A stretch of DNA of 64,000 bases from Oscillospiraceae bacterium (GTDB taxonomy: Bacteria > Bacillota > Clostridia > Oscillospirales > Oscillospiraceae). Positions within the stretch are counted from its first letter, which is position 1; each line of letters begins with the position of its first letter. Below, piece by piece: positions 9,205-17,659 of this stretch. The notes under the pieces were generated by a model. That model saw nothing but the letters and a program-made list of their open reading frames with translations, searched no databases and was not told the origin of the DNA. A program made the translations under genes and the position numbers. The stretch is from NCBI GenBank assembly GCA_022846075.1, contig AP025582.1:434001-498000 (forward strand), in the 5' to 3' direction.

Positions 9205-11438
9205 TGGAGCCGAAGGGGCAGAAGCTGCTGTTTGAAAGCGGCAACGAACTGGCGGCCTATGCCGCCAAGCAGATCGACTACCACGTGATGGGCTATTACC
9301 CCATCACCCCCTCCACCCAGATCGCGGAATACCTGGACCAGATGGGGGCGGACGGGGAACACCATATCTCCCTCATGGCCGCCGAGGGGGAGCACAGCGC
9401 CGCGGGCATTTGCTACGGGGCCTCCGCCGGGGGTGGGCGGGTCTTCAACGCCACCTCGGCTAACGGCCTGCTCTACGCCCTGGAGCAGCTCCCCGTCCAG
9501 TCCGGGACCCGGATGCCCATGGTGCTCAACGTGGCCTGCCGCACCGTGTCCGGGCCGCTGTCCATCAAGGGGGACCACAGCGATCTGATGTACGCCCTCA
9601 ACGCCGGGTGGGTCATCCTCTTTGCCCCGTCGCCCCAGGCGGTGTACGACTTCAACCTCTGCGGCCTGAAGATTGCGGAGCGGCTGGACCTGCCCGTCAT
9701 CGTGGCCTTTGACGGCTTTTTCACCAGCCACCAAAAGCGCAACTGCTCGGTGTTCGAGCGGGACGAGGACGTGCGGGCCTTTCTGGGCCCCTGCCGCCGG
9801 GAGGTGACCGCTCTGGACACGGAGCGGCCCGTTACCATCGGCTCTTATATGAACGAGCCGGACACCCTCAACAACAAGTATCAGCTCCACCTGGCCATGG
9901 AGGAGGCCCGGCGGGTGATCCCCGAGGTCTTCGCGGAGTACGCGACCCTGTCCGGCCGGGCGTACGGCGTGGTTCCCAGCCACCGGGCCGGGGACGCCGA
10001 CGTCCTCCTCTTTGTGCTGGGTTCCAGCTATTTCACCGCCATGGCCGCCGTGGACCGGCTGCGGGAGGAGGGGAAGAAGGTTGGGGTGTTCACCCTCTCC
10101 GCCCTCCGCCCCTTCCCCGCTGACGAGGTGGCGGCGCTGTGCCGGAACGCCAAGACCGTTCTGATGGCGGACCGCCAGGACAGCTATGGGGCGGGGGGCG
10201 GCAACATGACCCTGGAGCTGCGGGCGGCCCTCCAGAAGGGGGGCCTGACCTGCCGGACCCTGAGCCGGGTCTACGGCCTGGGGGGCCGGGACTTCTACGA
10301 GGCCGACGCCCGGGCGCTGCTGGAGACCTGCTTTGACGAAAGCGCCCCGGAGTTTGACTACCTGGGCGTCTATCCGGGGGAGGAGGGCTTCACACCGGCC
10401 CCTTATTTCAAGCCCGTGGCGGGGGAGGCGGCGGCCCCCGGCCTGACCCGGTGCGTGGCGGACGGGGACACGGGAAAGCTCACGGTCCAGGGGGGGCGGG
10501 TCAACGAGACCACCGCCATGCCCAAGCGCCTGGCGCCCGGCCACGGGGCCTGTCCTGGCTGCGGCATCCCCGTCAACGTGAACCTGCTGCTGCGGGGCAT
10601 CGAGGGCAACGTGGTGCTCCTTTTCCAGACCGGCTGCGGCATGGTGGTCACCACCCCCTACCCCAAGACCGCCTTCAAGGTCCCCTACGTCCACAACCTG
10701 TTCCAAAACGGCGCCGCCACGCTGGCGGGTCTGGCGGAGATGTACCACCAGCGGCAGAAGCGGGGGGAGCTGCCCGAGGGGGACATCACCTTTATCATGG
10801 TCAGCGGCGATGGGGGGCTGGACATCGGCATGGGCTCCGCCCTGGGCACCGCCCTGCGGGGGGACCACGTGATTCTCTTCGAGTACGACAACGGCGGCTA
10901 TATGAACACCGGCTACCAGCTCTCCTACTCCACCCCCAAGGGGGCCAGGAGCGCCACCTCCCACCTGGGGCCGGAGCAGTACGGCAAGCGGTTTTTCCAC
11001 AAGGATATGCCCCAGATCATGGCGGCCACGGGCCTGCCCTACGTGGCCACCTGCGCGGAGTCCAACCCCGCCGACTTCATCCGCAAGGCGGCCAAGGCCC
11101 AGTATTACGCCGCCCGGAGGGGCACCGCCTACGTCAAGTGCCTCTCCGCCTGCCCCCTCAACTGGGGGGACAAGCCCAGCACCGAGCGGAAGGTCATCGG
11201 CGCGGCGGTGGACTGCTGTTATTTTCCCCTTTACGAGATCGAGGAGGGCAGGACGGCCCTCTCCTACGACCCGGAGAAGGCGGGGAAGAAGGTCCCCGTT
11301 GTGGACTGGCTGGCCATGATGGGCCGCACCCGGCATTTGAAGGAGGAGGCCTACCGGGACGTGGAGGCAGACATCCAGGCCGAGGTGGACCGCCGCTGGG
11401 CCCGGCTAAAGGCCCGGGCGGAGAACCCCATCCTGTGA
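9204..11438 (+). CDS. 2-oxoacid:ferredoxin oxidoreductase, fused alpha-beta subunit
   Basis: Fusion of PorA-like alpha and PorB-like beta chains, 744 aa. The alpha part (about 1-400) has YYPITPSTQIAEYLDQ, the ATSANGLLYALEQ loop, LPVIVAFDGFF, and a transketolase C-terminal-like domain. The beta part (about 440-744) has the cluster motif CPGCG, the thiamine diphosphate motif starting GDGG (near 535) with YDNGGYMNTG, and a late cluster Cys in SACPLNWG. The start is the ATG overlapping the previous stop; a longer open frame upstream is only a frame overlap inside the gamma-delta gene. PorA similarity (the Asn-rich NEPDTLNNKYQLH stretch) favours pyruvate, but another 2-oxoacid is possible. Confidence 0.88.
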   Translation: MEPKGQKLLFESGNELAAYAAKQIDYHVMGYYPITPSTQIAEYLDQMGADGEHHISLMAAEGEHSAAGICYGASAGGGRVFNATSANGLLYALEQLPVQSGTRMPMVLNVACRTVSGPLSIKGDHSDLMYALNAGWVILFAPSPQAVYDFNLCGLKIAERLDLPVIVAFDGFFTSHQKRNCSVFERDEDVRAFLGPCRREVTALDTERPVTIGSYMNEPDTLNNKYQLHLAMEEARRVIPEVFAEYATLSGRAYGVVPSHRAGDADVLLFVLGSSYFTAMAAVDRLREEGKKVGVFTLSALRPFPADEVAALCRNAKTVLMADRQDSYGAGGGNMTLELRAALQKGGLTCRTLSRVYGLGGRDFYEADARALLETCFDESAPEFDYLGVYPGEEGFTPAPYFKPVAGEAAAPGLTRCVADGDTGKLTVQGGRVNETTAMPKRLAPGHGACPGCGIPVNVNLLLRGIEGNVVLLFQTGCGMVVTTPYPKTAFKVPYVHNLFQNGAATLAGLAEMYHQRQKRGELPEGDITFIMVSGDGGLDIGMGSALGTALRGDHVILFEYDNGGYMNTGYQLSYSTPKGARSATSHLGPEQYGKRFFHKDMPQIMAATGLPYVATCAESNPADFIRKAAKAQYYAARRGTAYVKCLSACPLNWGDKPSTERKVIGAAVDCCYFPLYEIEEGRTALSYDPEKAGKKVPVVDWLAMMGRTRHLKEEAYRDVEADIQAEVDRRWARLKARAENPIL

Positions 11439-11445
11439 AAAGAAA

Positions 11446-11483
11446 GGCGGGCCGTTTCCAGAGGGAAACGGCCCGCCCTTTTT
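11446..11483. terminator. Convergent terminator between oxidoreductase and LysR gene
   Basis: Perfect 14-bp stem (GGCGGGCCGTTTCC with its complement), 4-nt loop, then CTTTTTCTG on the plus strand; the minus strand has CTTTCTTTT. It probably serves both converging genes. Confidence 0.85.
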
Positions 11484-11536
11484 CTGTTGTGTGGGACAGC
11501 CGAGGGAGCGGAGTGACCCGGCCAAGGAAAGCGGCT

Positions 11537-12460
11537 TTAAAAACCGGGGGAAACAGGCCCCCGGGACTCGTTGGCGTTTTTGGCCCACCGCTCCACGACC
11601 TCCACCAGAAAGGGGAGGGAGGGGTTGAGGTCGTCCTTCTTCCAGATGAAGGAGTGCTTGGAAAAGGGCACCCCCACCAGGGGGACGAAGGCGGCCTGCC
11701 CCTTGGCCAGATAGGCCAGGTCGTCGGTCAGGGTGGTCACCCCCAGGCCGCAGGCCACCAGGGTCAGCAGGCTGGGGATGTGCCGGGCCTCGGCCACCAC
11801 GTTGGGCACAAAGCCGGCGTCGGCGGCCATGTGCCACAAAAAGTCGTGGCCGGGCTGGGAGGCGGTGCGGGACATGACCACGAAGGGCTCGTCCCGCAGC
11901 TCCTCCATCCGCAGCAGGGGCTTTTTGGACAGGGGGGAGGACAGGGGCAGCACCGCGCACTGCTGGTTGTGGCACAGGGTGATGGAGCGGGCCTGTTCTT
12001 CGGGAAAGGCGTCCATGCCGAAGTTGACGATGGCGTCCAGGGCCCCGGCCTCAAAGTAGCGGACCAGCTCCGAGTGGCTGTACTCCTGCAGGGTGAGGCG
12101 GATCTTGGGGTAGGCGGCCTTCATCTCATGGAAGATGCCCACCACGGCGGGGTCGAAGGCGTCCTGGAGAACGCCCAGGGTGACCTGGCCCTGGTAGCCC
12201 TGCTGGGCCAGGCGGGCGGCTTCCAGGCTGTGGCGGTAGCTCTCGAAGATGTGGGGACACTCCCTGAGGAAGGCCGTCCCCGCCGGGGTCAGGGAGACGC
12301 TGCGGGAGTTGCGGTAGAACAGCTGGACCTCCAGCTCCTGCTCCAGGGCCGAGATGGTGCGGCTCAGGGCCGGCTGGGCCATGAACAGGGCCTCCGCCGC
12401 CTGGGTGAAATTGAGCCGCTGGGCCAGCACCACAAAGCACTCCAACTGGTTGAGGGTCAT
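11537..12460 (-). CDS. LysR family transcriptional regulator
   Basis: LysR-type regulator, 307 aa. The N-terminal winged helix-turn-helix is clear (MTLNQLECFVVLAQRLNFTQ, ALSRTISALEQELEVQLFYR), followed by the effector-binding domain of two periplasmic-binding-protein-like lobes. Start set at ATG 12460 because AGGAG lies nine bases upstream and the protein then begins at the conserved position; an upstream in-frame ATG at 12505 is unlikely. It is divergent from the flavoprotein operon starting at 12809 and has a T-N11-A type palindrome and a promoter between them, so it probably controls that operon and itself. The effector is unknown. Confidence 0.88.
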   Translation of the reverse strand: MTLNQLECFVVLAQRLNFTQAAEALFMAQPALSRTISALEQELEVQLFYRNSRSVSLTPAGTAFLRECPHIFESYRHSLEAARLAQQGYQGQVTLGVLQDAFDPAVVGIFHEMKAAYPKIRLTLQEYSHSELVRYFEAGALDAIVNFGMDAFPEEQARSITLCHNQQCAVLPLSSPLSKKPLLRMEELRDEPFVVMSRTASQPGHDFLWHMAADAGFVPNVVAEARHIPSLLTLVACGLGVTTLTDDLAYLAKGQAAFVPLVGVPFSKHSFIWKKDDLNPSLPFLVEVVERWAKNANESRGPVSPGF

Positions 12461-12808
12461 CGGCTTCCACTCCTCTGCCGTCTGATTTTCTTCAGTATAA
12501 CACAAAACAGCCGCCCTGTCCGAATTATGGATGCGAAATTCGCATAGCAGCGATGCGGAAAGGCGGAAATATTCGTGATTTTGACCACATCGGGCCAGGG
12601 TGTTGCAGGTTTTTGCACAAAAAGGAGAGCTTCCCTTTGCGGTTAGGAAAAGCTAACGATGGCCTTTTGAAAAAACAAGTCAAAAAACGTATCGCTGGCA
12701 TCGGTTTTCCGCATTTCCCAAATGGGCCGAAACCTTCTATTCTGTACAAGGAAAGAACGCCCGCTCACGAAGGCGGGGTCAAGCTGAAATGAGAAAGGGA
12801 AATGCGAC
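12461..12808. promoter_or_regulatory. Divergent regulatory region, LysR gene / flavoprotein operon
   Basis: Gene-free 348 bp. A minus-strand promoter is visible: -35 CGGACA (12522-12517), 17-bp spacer, -10 TATACT (12499-12494). A 15-bp palindrome ATGCGAAATTCGCAT (12531-12545) fits the LysR T-N11-A rule and abuts that promoter. No confident promoter is seen for the plus-strand operon; a TATTCT near 12737 could be its -10. Confidence 0.5.
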
Positions 12809-13741
12809 ATGAAAATTCTCGGGATTTCCGGCGGCATGAGAAACGGCAGCAACGACGGGCTGTGCAAGGAGGCCCTGATGGGCGCCAGGGAGCAGGGGGC
12901 CGAGGTGGAGTTCATCCAGCTCCAGGACCTGCACATCGAGCACTGCACCGGCTGCACCGCCTGCGTCCAGAGCGTGCTGGGCGGCAAGGGTGGCGGCTGC
13001 GTACTGAAGGACGACTTCGACTGGCTGCTGGACAAGATGCTGGACGCGGACGGCATCATTTTTGCCACCCCCATCTTTGAAAAGGGGGCCACCGGCCTGT
13101 TCCACACCATCACCGACCGCTTCGGCCCCCGGATGGACCGGGGCAACAACATCATCGGCACCAAGATCGCCCAGGAGACCGGCGGCAAGGCCCCCGATCC
13201 CCGCATCTTGAAGGATAAGGTCATCTCCTTTATGTGCATCGGCGGCTCCGACTGGACCACCCGGGTGCAGTGCGACGCCGGGATGCTGGCGCTGACCCCC
13301 ATGTGGAAGGTCATCGACAACAAGCTCTTCCCCTGGGCCCTGTCCATCCTGGTGGACGACGAGCGGGTAGCCCAGGCCCATCAGGTGGGCGTGAACATCG
13401 CCCAGGCCGCCCAGGACTTCGACAAGGCCGCGTATCAGGGCGAGGCGGGGGTCTGCCCCCACTGCCACAGCCGCAATTTCTATCTGGCCGACGGCGAGGC
13501 CATCTGCTGCCTGTGCGGGGCCCACGGCGAGGTGAAGAACGTGGACGGCAGCTACACCTTCACCTTCCCAGAGAGCCAGATGGAGCACCTCCACGACACC
13601 CTGCCCGGCAAGTTCCACCACGGCAGCGACATCAAGGAGAACACCGGCAAGAAGTTCGAGAGCATGAAGACCGAGAAGTATCAGGCCCGCCAGGCGGCCT
13701 ATAAGGCGTTCATTCAGCCCATGAAGCCCGAGGGCAAATAA
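12809..13741 (+). CDS. Iron-sulfur flavoprotein / NAD(P)H-dependent FMN reductase family
   Basis: Flavodoxin-fold protein, 310 aa. The N-terminus (MKILGISGGMRNGSNDGL) is the FMN phosphate-binding pattern of the NADPH-dependent FMN reductase family. A Cys cluster follows (CTGCTACVQ and a further Cys before LKDDF), as in archaeal/clostridial iron-sulfur flavoproteins. The C-terminal third, absent from simple family members, holds a CxxC...CxxC zinc-ribbon-like element (CPHCHSRNFY, CCLCGAHGEV). It is the first gene of a four-gene set behind a divergent LysR regulator. It probably transfers electrons to a substrate or partner within this unknown pathway; the reaction cannot be named. Confidence 0.75.
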   Translation: MKILGISGGMRNGSNDGLCKEALMGAREQGAEVEFIQLQDLHIEHCTGCTACVQSVLGGKGGGCVLKDDFDWLLDKMLDADGIIFATPIFEKGATGLFHTITDRFGPRMDRGNNIIGTKIAQETGGKAPDPRILKDKVISFMCIGGSDWTTRVQCDAGMLALTPMWKVIDNKLFPWALSILVDDERVAQAHQVGVNIAQAAQDFDKAAYQGEAGVCPHCHSRNFYLADGEAICCLCGAHGEVKNVDGSYTFTFPESQMEHLHDTLPGKFHHGSDIKENTGKKFESMKTEKYQARQAAYKAFIQPMKPEGK

Positions 13742-13753
13742 GGAGGAAGCGGC

Positions 13754-14593
13754 ATGTCAGTGGAATTTCGCCCCATGCGCAGCGTCATCTACGTGGACGT
13801 GTGCCGGGAGGAGTACCGCCACCGGCTCCAGCACTGGCTGTACGGCCACCACATCCAGGACAGCATCTCCAACTTCGGCCCCTACGTCACCAAGTACGCC
13901 TTCTACAACGCCCTGCCCGTCCCCCCGGAGGGGGAGCGCTTCGGCACCCGGCGGATGCAGATGACCGAGCACTATTGGCTGGTGAACGAGATGGTGCCGG
14001 AGATGCGCAACAAGGCCATCGCCGAGTATATGCCCCTGGACGTGCTGCGGTGGCAGGGCTGCGTCCCCGACACCGACGAGACCCCCAGCGAGAACATCGA
14101 CGGCGACGCGGGCCGGGCCGTGGGCGGCGACAACGGCTGTCCCCCCTTCGTTTTTGCCCACGTGCCCATCAACTGGGAGGAGGACTTCAAGGGCAAGGGC
14201 CGCATGGTCTGCGACGGGCCCAACTACCGCTGGCAGTTCGTGCTCCAGTACCCCAAAGAGGCCAGCGAGGCCGAGGGCGAGCGCTGGTTCCACGACGAGG
14301 TGGTGCCCTACTTCCAGGGCCGGCCGGAGGTCAACCGCTTCCTGTCCAGCAAAATCTACCACGACGTGGTGGGCTGCGCCTTCCACCGGCTGGTGGAGCT
14401 GTGGTTCGACGGCCCGGAGGAGTGGTTCGCCGCCGCGGTGGAGGGGGCCAAGGCCCTGAAAAAGCCCGCCTGGGCCCAGCAGGAGGCCTTCCCCTTCCTG
14501 AAGCCTCAGTTCAACATCGTAGGCATGTTCCTCACGGACATCCCCGCCTGTGACAACCTTACCCAGTTCCGGGGCTACATTACCATGCGGTAA
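13754..14593 (+). CDS. Unknown protein, possibly EthD-like dimeric alpha/beta barrel
   Basis: Soluble 279-aa protein with no signal peptide and no membrane segment; I do not recognise it with certainty. It is rich in aromatic residues and His (HRLQHWLYGHHIQDSISNFG, TEHYWLVNEM, FHRLVELWFDGPEEWFAAA). The two halves each contain an HxxxD/E-like start and a late aromatic strand, which suggests a duplicated EthD-type alpha/beta barrel; this is a weak structural guess. AAGGAGG precedes the ATG, 12 bp after the flavoprotein stop, so the two are surely co-transcribed. Confidence 0.6.
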   Translation: MSVEFRPMRSVIYVDVCREEYRHRLQHWLYGHHIQDSISNFGPYVTKYAFYNALPVPPEGERFGTRRMQMTEHYWLVNEMVPEMRNKAIAEYMPLDVLRWQGCVPDTDETPSENIDGDAGRAVGGDNGCPPFVFAHVPINWEEDFKGKGRMVCDGPNYRWQFVLQYPKEASEAEGERWFHDEVVPYFQGRPEVNRFLSSKIYHDVVGCAFHRLVELWFDGPEEWFAAAVEGAKALKKPAWAQQEAFPFLKPQFNIVGMFLTDIPACDNLTQFRGYITMR

Positions 14594-14651
14594 AAAAGGG
14601 TTGCGGAACCCGCCGCGAACAGCACTTCAACTATTTTTGGAGGTATGTTTT

Positions 14652-15128
14652 ATGTTTCGCAAGGATCAATTCGGCCTGGTGTTCAACACGATCTTCAGCC
14701 TGATGTTCGCCATCGTCCTGCCCATCTTCATGGAGCTGCGCAACGGGAACTTCGGCCTGGAGCAGTTTTTGATGGACTTCATCCCCGGCTTTACCGTCCC
14801 CTTCGCCATCGGCACCTTCATCGACCTCAAGGGCATGGGCGACGGCTTCGCCCGGTTCTGCCGGGTGAAGAATGAGAACGGCCTGCTGTTCCACGTCCTG
14901 CGGGTGGCGTCCATCACCTTCGTGCTCACCTTCGTCATGAGCTTCCTGATGATGTTCCTGGGCGTGGGCTTCTCCCTGGGCCCCGTGTTCTTCATCGCCT
15001 TCGCCGCCAGCTTCCCGCTGACCTATCTGGTGGCCCTCATCACCGCCTTCATCACCTTCGCCGCGGGGATGCCCATCTGCGGGGCCCTGTGCACCAAGGC
15101 CCCCCGGATGCCCCAGATGGCCCATTGA
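14652..15128 (+). CDS. Small four-helix membrane protein (DUF2798-like repeat)
   Basis: Integral membrane protein of 158 aa with about four hydrophobic segments in two similar halves (FNTIFSLMFAIVLPIFMEL... and VLTFVMSFLMMFLGVGF...). Each half resembles the small DUF2798 two-helix unit, but this is by eye only. Start chosen at ATG 14652, eight bases after GGAGG (14639-14643); the longer in-frame extension reads back into the preceding gene. It sits between two genes of the LysR-linked set and may be a carrier or a membrane anchor for the pathway. Confidence 0.65.
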   Translation: MFRKDQFGLVFNTIFSLMFAIVLPIFMELRNGNFGLEQFLMDFIPGFTVPFAIGTFIDLKGMGDGFARFCRVKNENGLLFHVLRVASITFVLTFVMSFLMMFLGVGFSLGPVFFIAFAASFPLTYLVALITAFITFAAGMPICGALCTKAPRMPQMAH

Positions 15129-15142
15129 CAACTGCACTCTGC

Positions 15143-15183
15143 CTTTGGACGTGATCGCACGATCACGTCCAAAGCCCGTTTTT
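15143..15183 (+). terminator. Intergenic perfect hairpin, possible attenuator/terminator
   Basis: A 15-bp perfect inverted repeat (CTTTGGACGTGATCG, 15143-15157, with its complement at 15160-15174) and a 2-nt spacer is followed by CCCGTTTTTC. It lies between the small membrane protein and the LVIVD gene. It could be an internal terminator that lowers expression of the last gene, an mRNA-stabilising hairpin, or a dyad operator. Confidence 0.5.
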
Positions 15184-15200
15184 CAAAGGAGGAAATTTTT

Positions 15201-16583
15201 ATGGCAGCACCCTTTTATGCGAAAAGCCCCACCAACCAGGGCTACATCAAAAATATGGACGTGGTGGGCTTTTGCGACCTCAACGGCGTCAACGCCTTCC
15301 AGATGGCCCTCAACAAGACCGAGGACGGCAGATATTATATGTACTGCGGCTCCTTCCGGGGCCCCGGCTGGAACATCGTGGACGTGACCGACCCCGCTAA
15401 GCCTACGGTGGTCAACTGGCTGGAGGCCTGTGACCCCAAGGAGTACCCCGCCACCAACACCCCCAAGATCCAAGTGGCCGACGGGCTGATGATCGGCGCC
15501 ACCGGCGGCGGGGTCAGCTTTCTCCACGGCTGTAAGCCCGGGGATAAAAGCCTGGGCAGCCTCCAAATCTTCGACATCAAGACAGACCCCGTCCACCCCA
15601 AATTTCTGGGCAAATGGGAGACCGGCGTGGAAAACGGCATGGGGGTCCACCGCTTCATGTACAACGGCGGCCGGTACGTCCACCTGTCCGCCGACTGTCC
15701 GGGCTTCACCGGCAACATCTACCGCATCCTGGACATCATTGACCCCACCCACCCGGTGGAGGTGGGCCGCTGGTGGGACCCCAAGCAGTTCACCGACGGC
15801 ATGAAGGAGGGGGAGTACCCCGTGGACGGCCCCGAGGGCCACTGGCAGTTCATGGACTGGCCCCAGCTCCACGGCCCTCCCTTCGTGGTGGGAAATTTGG
15901 CCTATCTGTCCTACTACTCCGACGGCCTCATCGTGCTGGACATCTCCGACATCACCCGGCCCAGGAAGATCGGCCAGCTCCAGCTTAAGGGGCCCTTCTC
16001 CGGCAAATACGCCGGAGCCCGCACCCACACCTGCCTGCCCCTGCCCGGCCGCAATTTCCTGGTGGCCACCAACGAGGGGGAGCGGTTCCCCTTCTACAAT
16101 AAGGAAATTCTCTCCCAGGGCCCCGGCAAGGGCGCCCAGCCCATGAATAACCTGCACATGGTGGACATCTCCGACCCCACCGACCCCCAGCTGGTGGCGG
16201 AGTTCCCCTACCCCGAGGTCCCGGCGGACTTCCCCTGGCCCAACTTTAACACCGCCGGCCTGGACGGGGCCCAAGGCCCCTTCGGCCCCCACAACATCCA
16301 CGAGCCCATGTCCGGCAAGCCCTGGCTGGATCAGGACCCCAACCGGGTCTACTGCTGTTATTTCCACGCGGGGATGCGGGTCTACGACGTGTCCGACCCC
16401 TATTACATCAAGGAGCTGGCCTATTTCATCCCCCCCAACCCGGAAAAGCTGCTCTTCGACATCCCCGTCCCCGGCCCCATGCTGGCCACCACCGAGGACT
16501 GTGTGGTGGACGACCGGGGCTATATCTACCTGGACACCTGGCACGACGGCATGTATATCGTCAAGCTGAAAGACGGCATCTGA
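15201..16583 (+). CDS. LVIVD-repeat beta-propeller protein
   Basis: 460-aa soluble protein made of LVIVD-type propeller blades; repeated units of the form xxxIxDITDPxxPxxVGxW are seen (IVDVTDPAKPTVV, ILDIIDPTHPVEVG, VLDISDITRPRKIG, MVDISDPTDPQLVAEF, VYDVSDPYYIKEL). No signal peptide, so it is probably cytoplasmic, unusual for a family often found outside the cell. His-rich loops (GARTHTCLPL, GPHNIHEP, CYFHAGMRV) recall metal-binding propellers such as selenium-binding protein/methanethiol oxidase, but the similarity is only of kind. AAAGGAGG precedes the ATG by eight bases. It closes the LysR-linked set and ends in a strong terminator. Function unknown; an enzyme is more likely than a scaffold. 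Confidence 0.78.
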   Translation: MAAPFYAKSPTNQGYIKNMDVVGFCDLNGVNAFQMALNKTEDGRYYMYCGSFRGPGWNIVDVTDPAKPTVVNWLEACDPKEYPATNTPKIQVADGLMIGATGGGVSFLHGCKPGDKSLGSLQIFDIKTDPVHPKFLGKWETGVENGMGVHRFMYNGGRYVHLSADCPGFTGNIYRILDIIDPTHPVEVGRWWDPKQFTDGMKEGEYPVDGPEGHWQFMDWPQLHGPPFVVGNLAYLSYYSDGLIVLDISDITRPRKIGQLQLKGPFSGKYAGARTHTCLPLPGRNFLVATNEGERFPFYNKEILSQGPGKGAQPMNNLHMVDISDPTDPQLVAEFPYPEVPADFPWPNFNTAGLDGAQGPFGPHNIHEPMSGKPWLDQDPNRVYCCYFHAGMRVYDVSDPYYIKELAYFIPPNPEKLLFDIPVPGPMLATTEDCVVDDRGYIYLDTWHDGMYIVKLKDGI

Positions 16584-16586
16584 ATT

Positions 16587-16622
16587 AAAACCCCCTCCGG
16601 CGCATGCGCCGGAGGGGGTTTT
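16587..16622. terminator. Convergent terminator after LVIVD gene
   Basis: Perfect 36-bp palindrome beginning AAAACCCCCTCCGGCG and ending in GGAGGGGGTTTT. It has A and T tracts on both sides, so it works in both directions for the LVIVD gene and the converging LysR gene, whose stop is at 16626. Confidence 0.85.
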
Positions 16623-16625
16623 CAG

Positions 16626-17492
16626 TTAAAGGGAAGAGAGGAAAAGCGGCACCGCCGGGTTGCGGCTTCCGTCCTGCCAGCAGGCCATACGTATTACAGA
16701 TAGGTCCTCGGGCAGGGGGAAAAACAGCAGATCCCTGTCGGAGTACCAGATGTTTTGATTCATCAGAGAAAAACCGTCCCCCATGGCCAGGCGAAGGTAC
16801 ATGGTGGAGTAGGAAGGAACCATCTGTGTCCGGGCGGGATGGATGCCGCACTTCTCGCATTGGCCCAGCACGAACCGGGCCCCCTCCGGGACCAGTTCGT
16901 CTCCCACAACGATCAGTGGGAGGTCGTTGAGGACGGTCAAATCATCAAGGCATTGGGCCAGTGGGTGCTGCTGAGCCAAAATGATATAGCTGGGCATCTT
17001 CCGCACCGTCCGCACCCGCAGTCCGGCCAAGTCCGTCTCATTGAAGCACAGGAGGAGGGCCAGGTCCATCCGGTCCTGGCGCACCTCATTGAGCAGCTCA
17101 CGGTAGGGCAGGCACTCCACATCCAGCGCCACCTGTGGGTAGCGCAGACGAAAGCCCCGGATCTGCTCCAGCACGTGCGAATCCATGCTCTGCCCTTCCT
17201 GGATGCCGATGCGCAGCGCCCCGGTCTTTCCCTCGTTGGCCAGCTTGGCCCGGTTTAAGAGTTCCTGGTAGCCTTCAGAGAGCTGGCCCAGCCCCTTAAG
17301 GATCACCACCCCGCCGGGAGCCAGAGTCACCTCGTGCTTGCTGCGCAGAAAAAGCGGAAACCCCAGTTCCTCCTCCAGCCGGGCGATTTGCTTGCTGAGC
17401 GCAGGCTGAGAGATATACAGCTTTCGGGCCGCCTCAGTAAAATTGAGGCAGTTTGCCACCTCGCAAAAATAGCGATAGTCCCGTTCTGTCAT
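16626..17492 (-). CDS. LysR family transcriptional regulator
   Basis: LysR-type regulator, 288 aa. The HTH is clear (RYFCEVANCLNFTEAARKLY, QPALSKQIARLEEELGFPLF), then a two-lobed effector domain (GALRIGIQEGQ..., LPLIVVGDE). It is divergent from the FAD oxidoreductase at 17660, with dyad ATAAC/GTTAT elements in between, so it most likely controls the FAD oxidoreductase-carrier pair. Effector unknown; a carboxylate is suggested by the neighbouring SLC13-type carrier. Confidence 0.88.
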   Translation of the reverse strand: MTERDYRYFCEVANCLNFTEAARKLYISQPALSKQIARLEEELGFPLFLRSKHEVTLAPGGVVILKGLGQLSEGYQELLNRAKLANEGKTGALRIGIQEGQSMDSHVLEQIRGFRLRYPQVALDVECLPYRELLNEVRQDRMDLALLLCFNETDLAGLRVRTVRKMPSYIILAQQHPLAQCLDDLTVLNDLPLIVVGDELVPEGARFVLGQCEKCGIHPARTQMVPSYSTMYLRLAMGDGFSLMNQNIWYSDRDLLFFPLPEDLSVIRMACWQDGSRNPAVPLFLSSL

Positions 17493-17521
17493 TGTATCCC
17501 GCCCCCTTTTGATTTTTTATT

Positions 17522-17577
17522 ATAACTCGTATTTTTTATTTTGTAAAATATTATAACCCTTAAGTTATGACGTTATA
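17522..17577. promoter_or_regulatory. Candidate LysR operator region
   Basis: AT-rich stretch in the divergent intergenic region. ATAAC (17553-17557) and GTTAT (17564-17568) form an inverted repeat with a 6-bp spacer, flanked by further copies ATAAC (17522-17526) and GTTAT (17572-17576). Such clustered half-sites are typical of LysR recognition and activation sites. Binding is inferred. Confidence 0.4.
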
Positions 17578-17659
17578 GATTAAAAAGTATTTCCGTTATT
17601 GCCTTTTATAGGTTATATTGCACAGTAGAAGGCCAAACAGTGAGAAGGAGGCAGATCAT

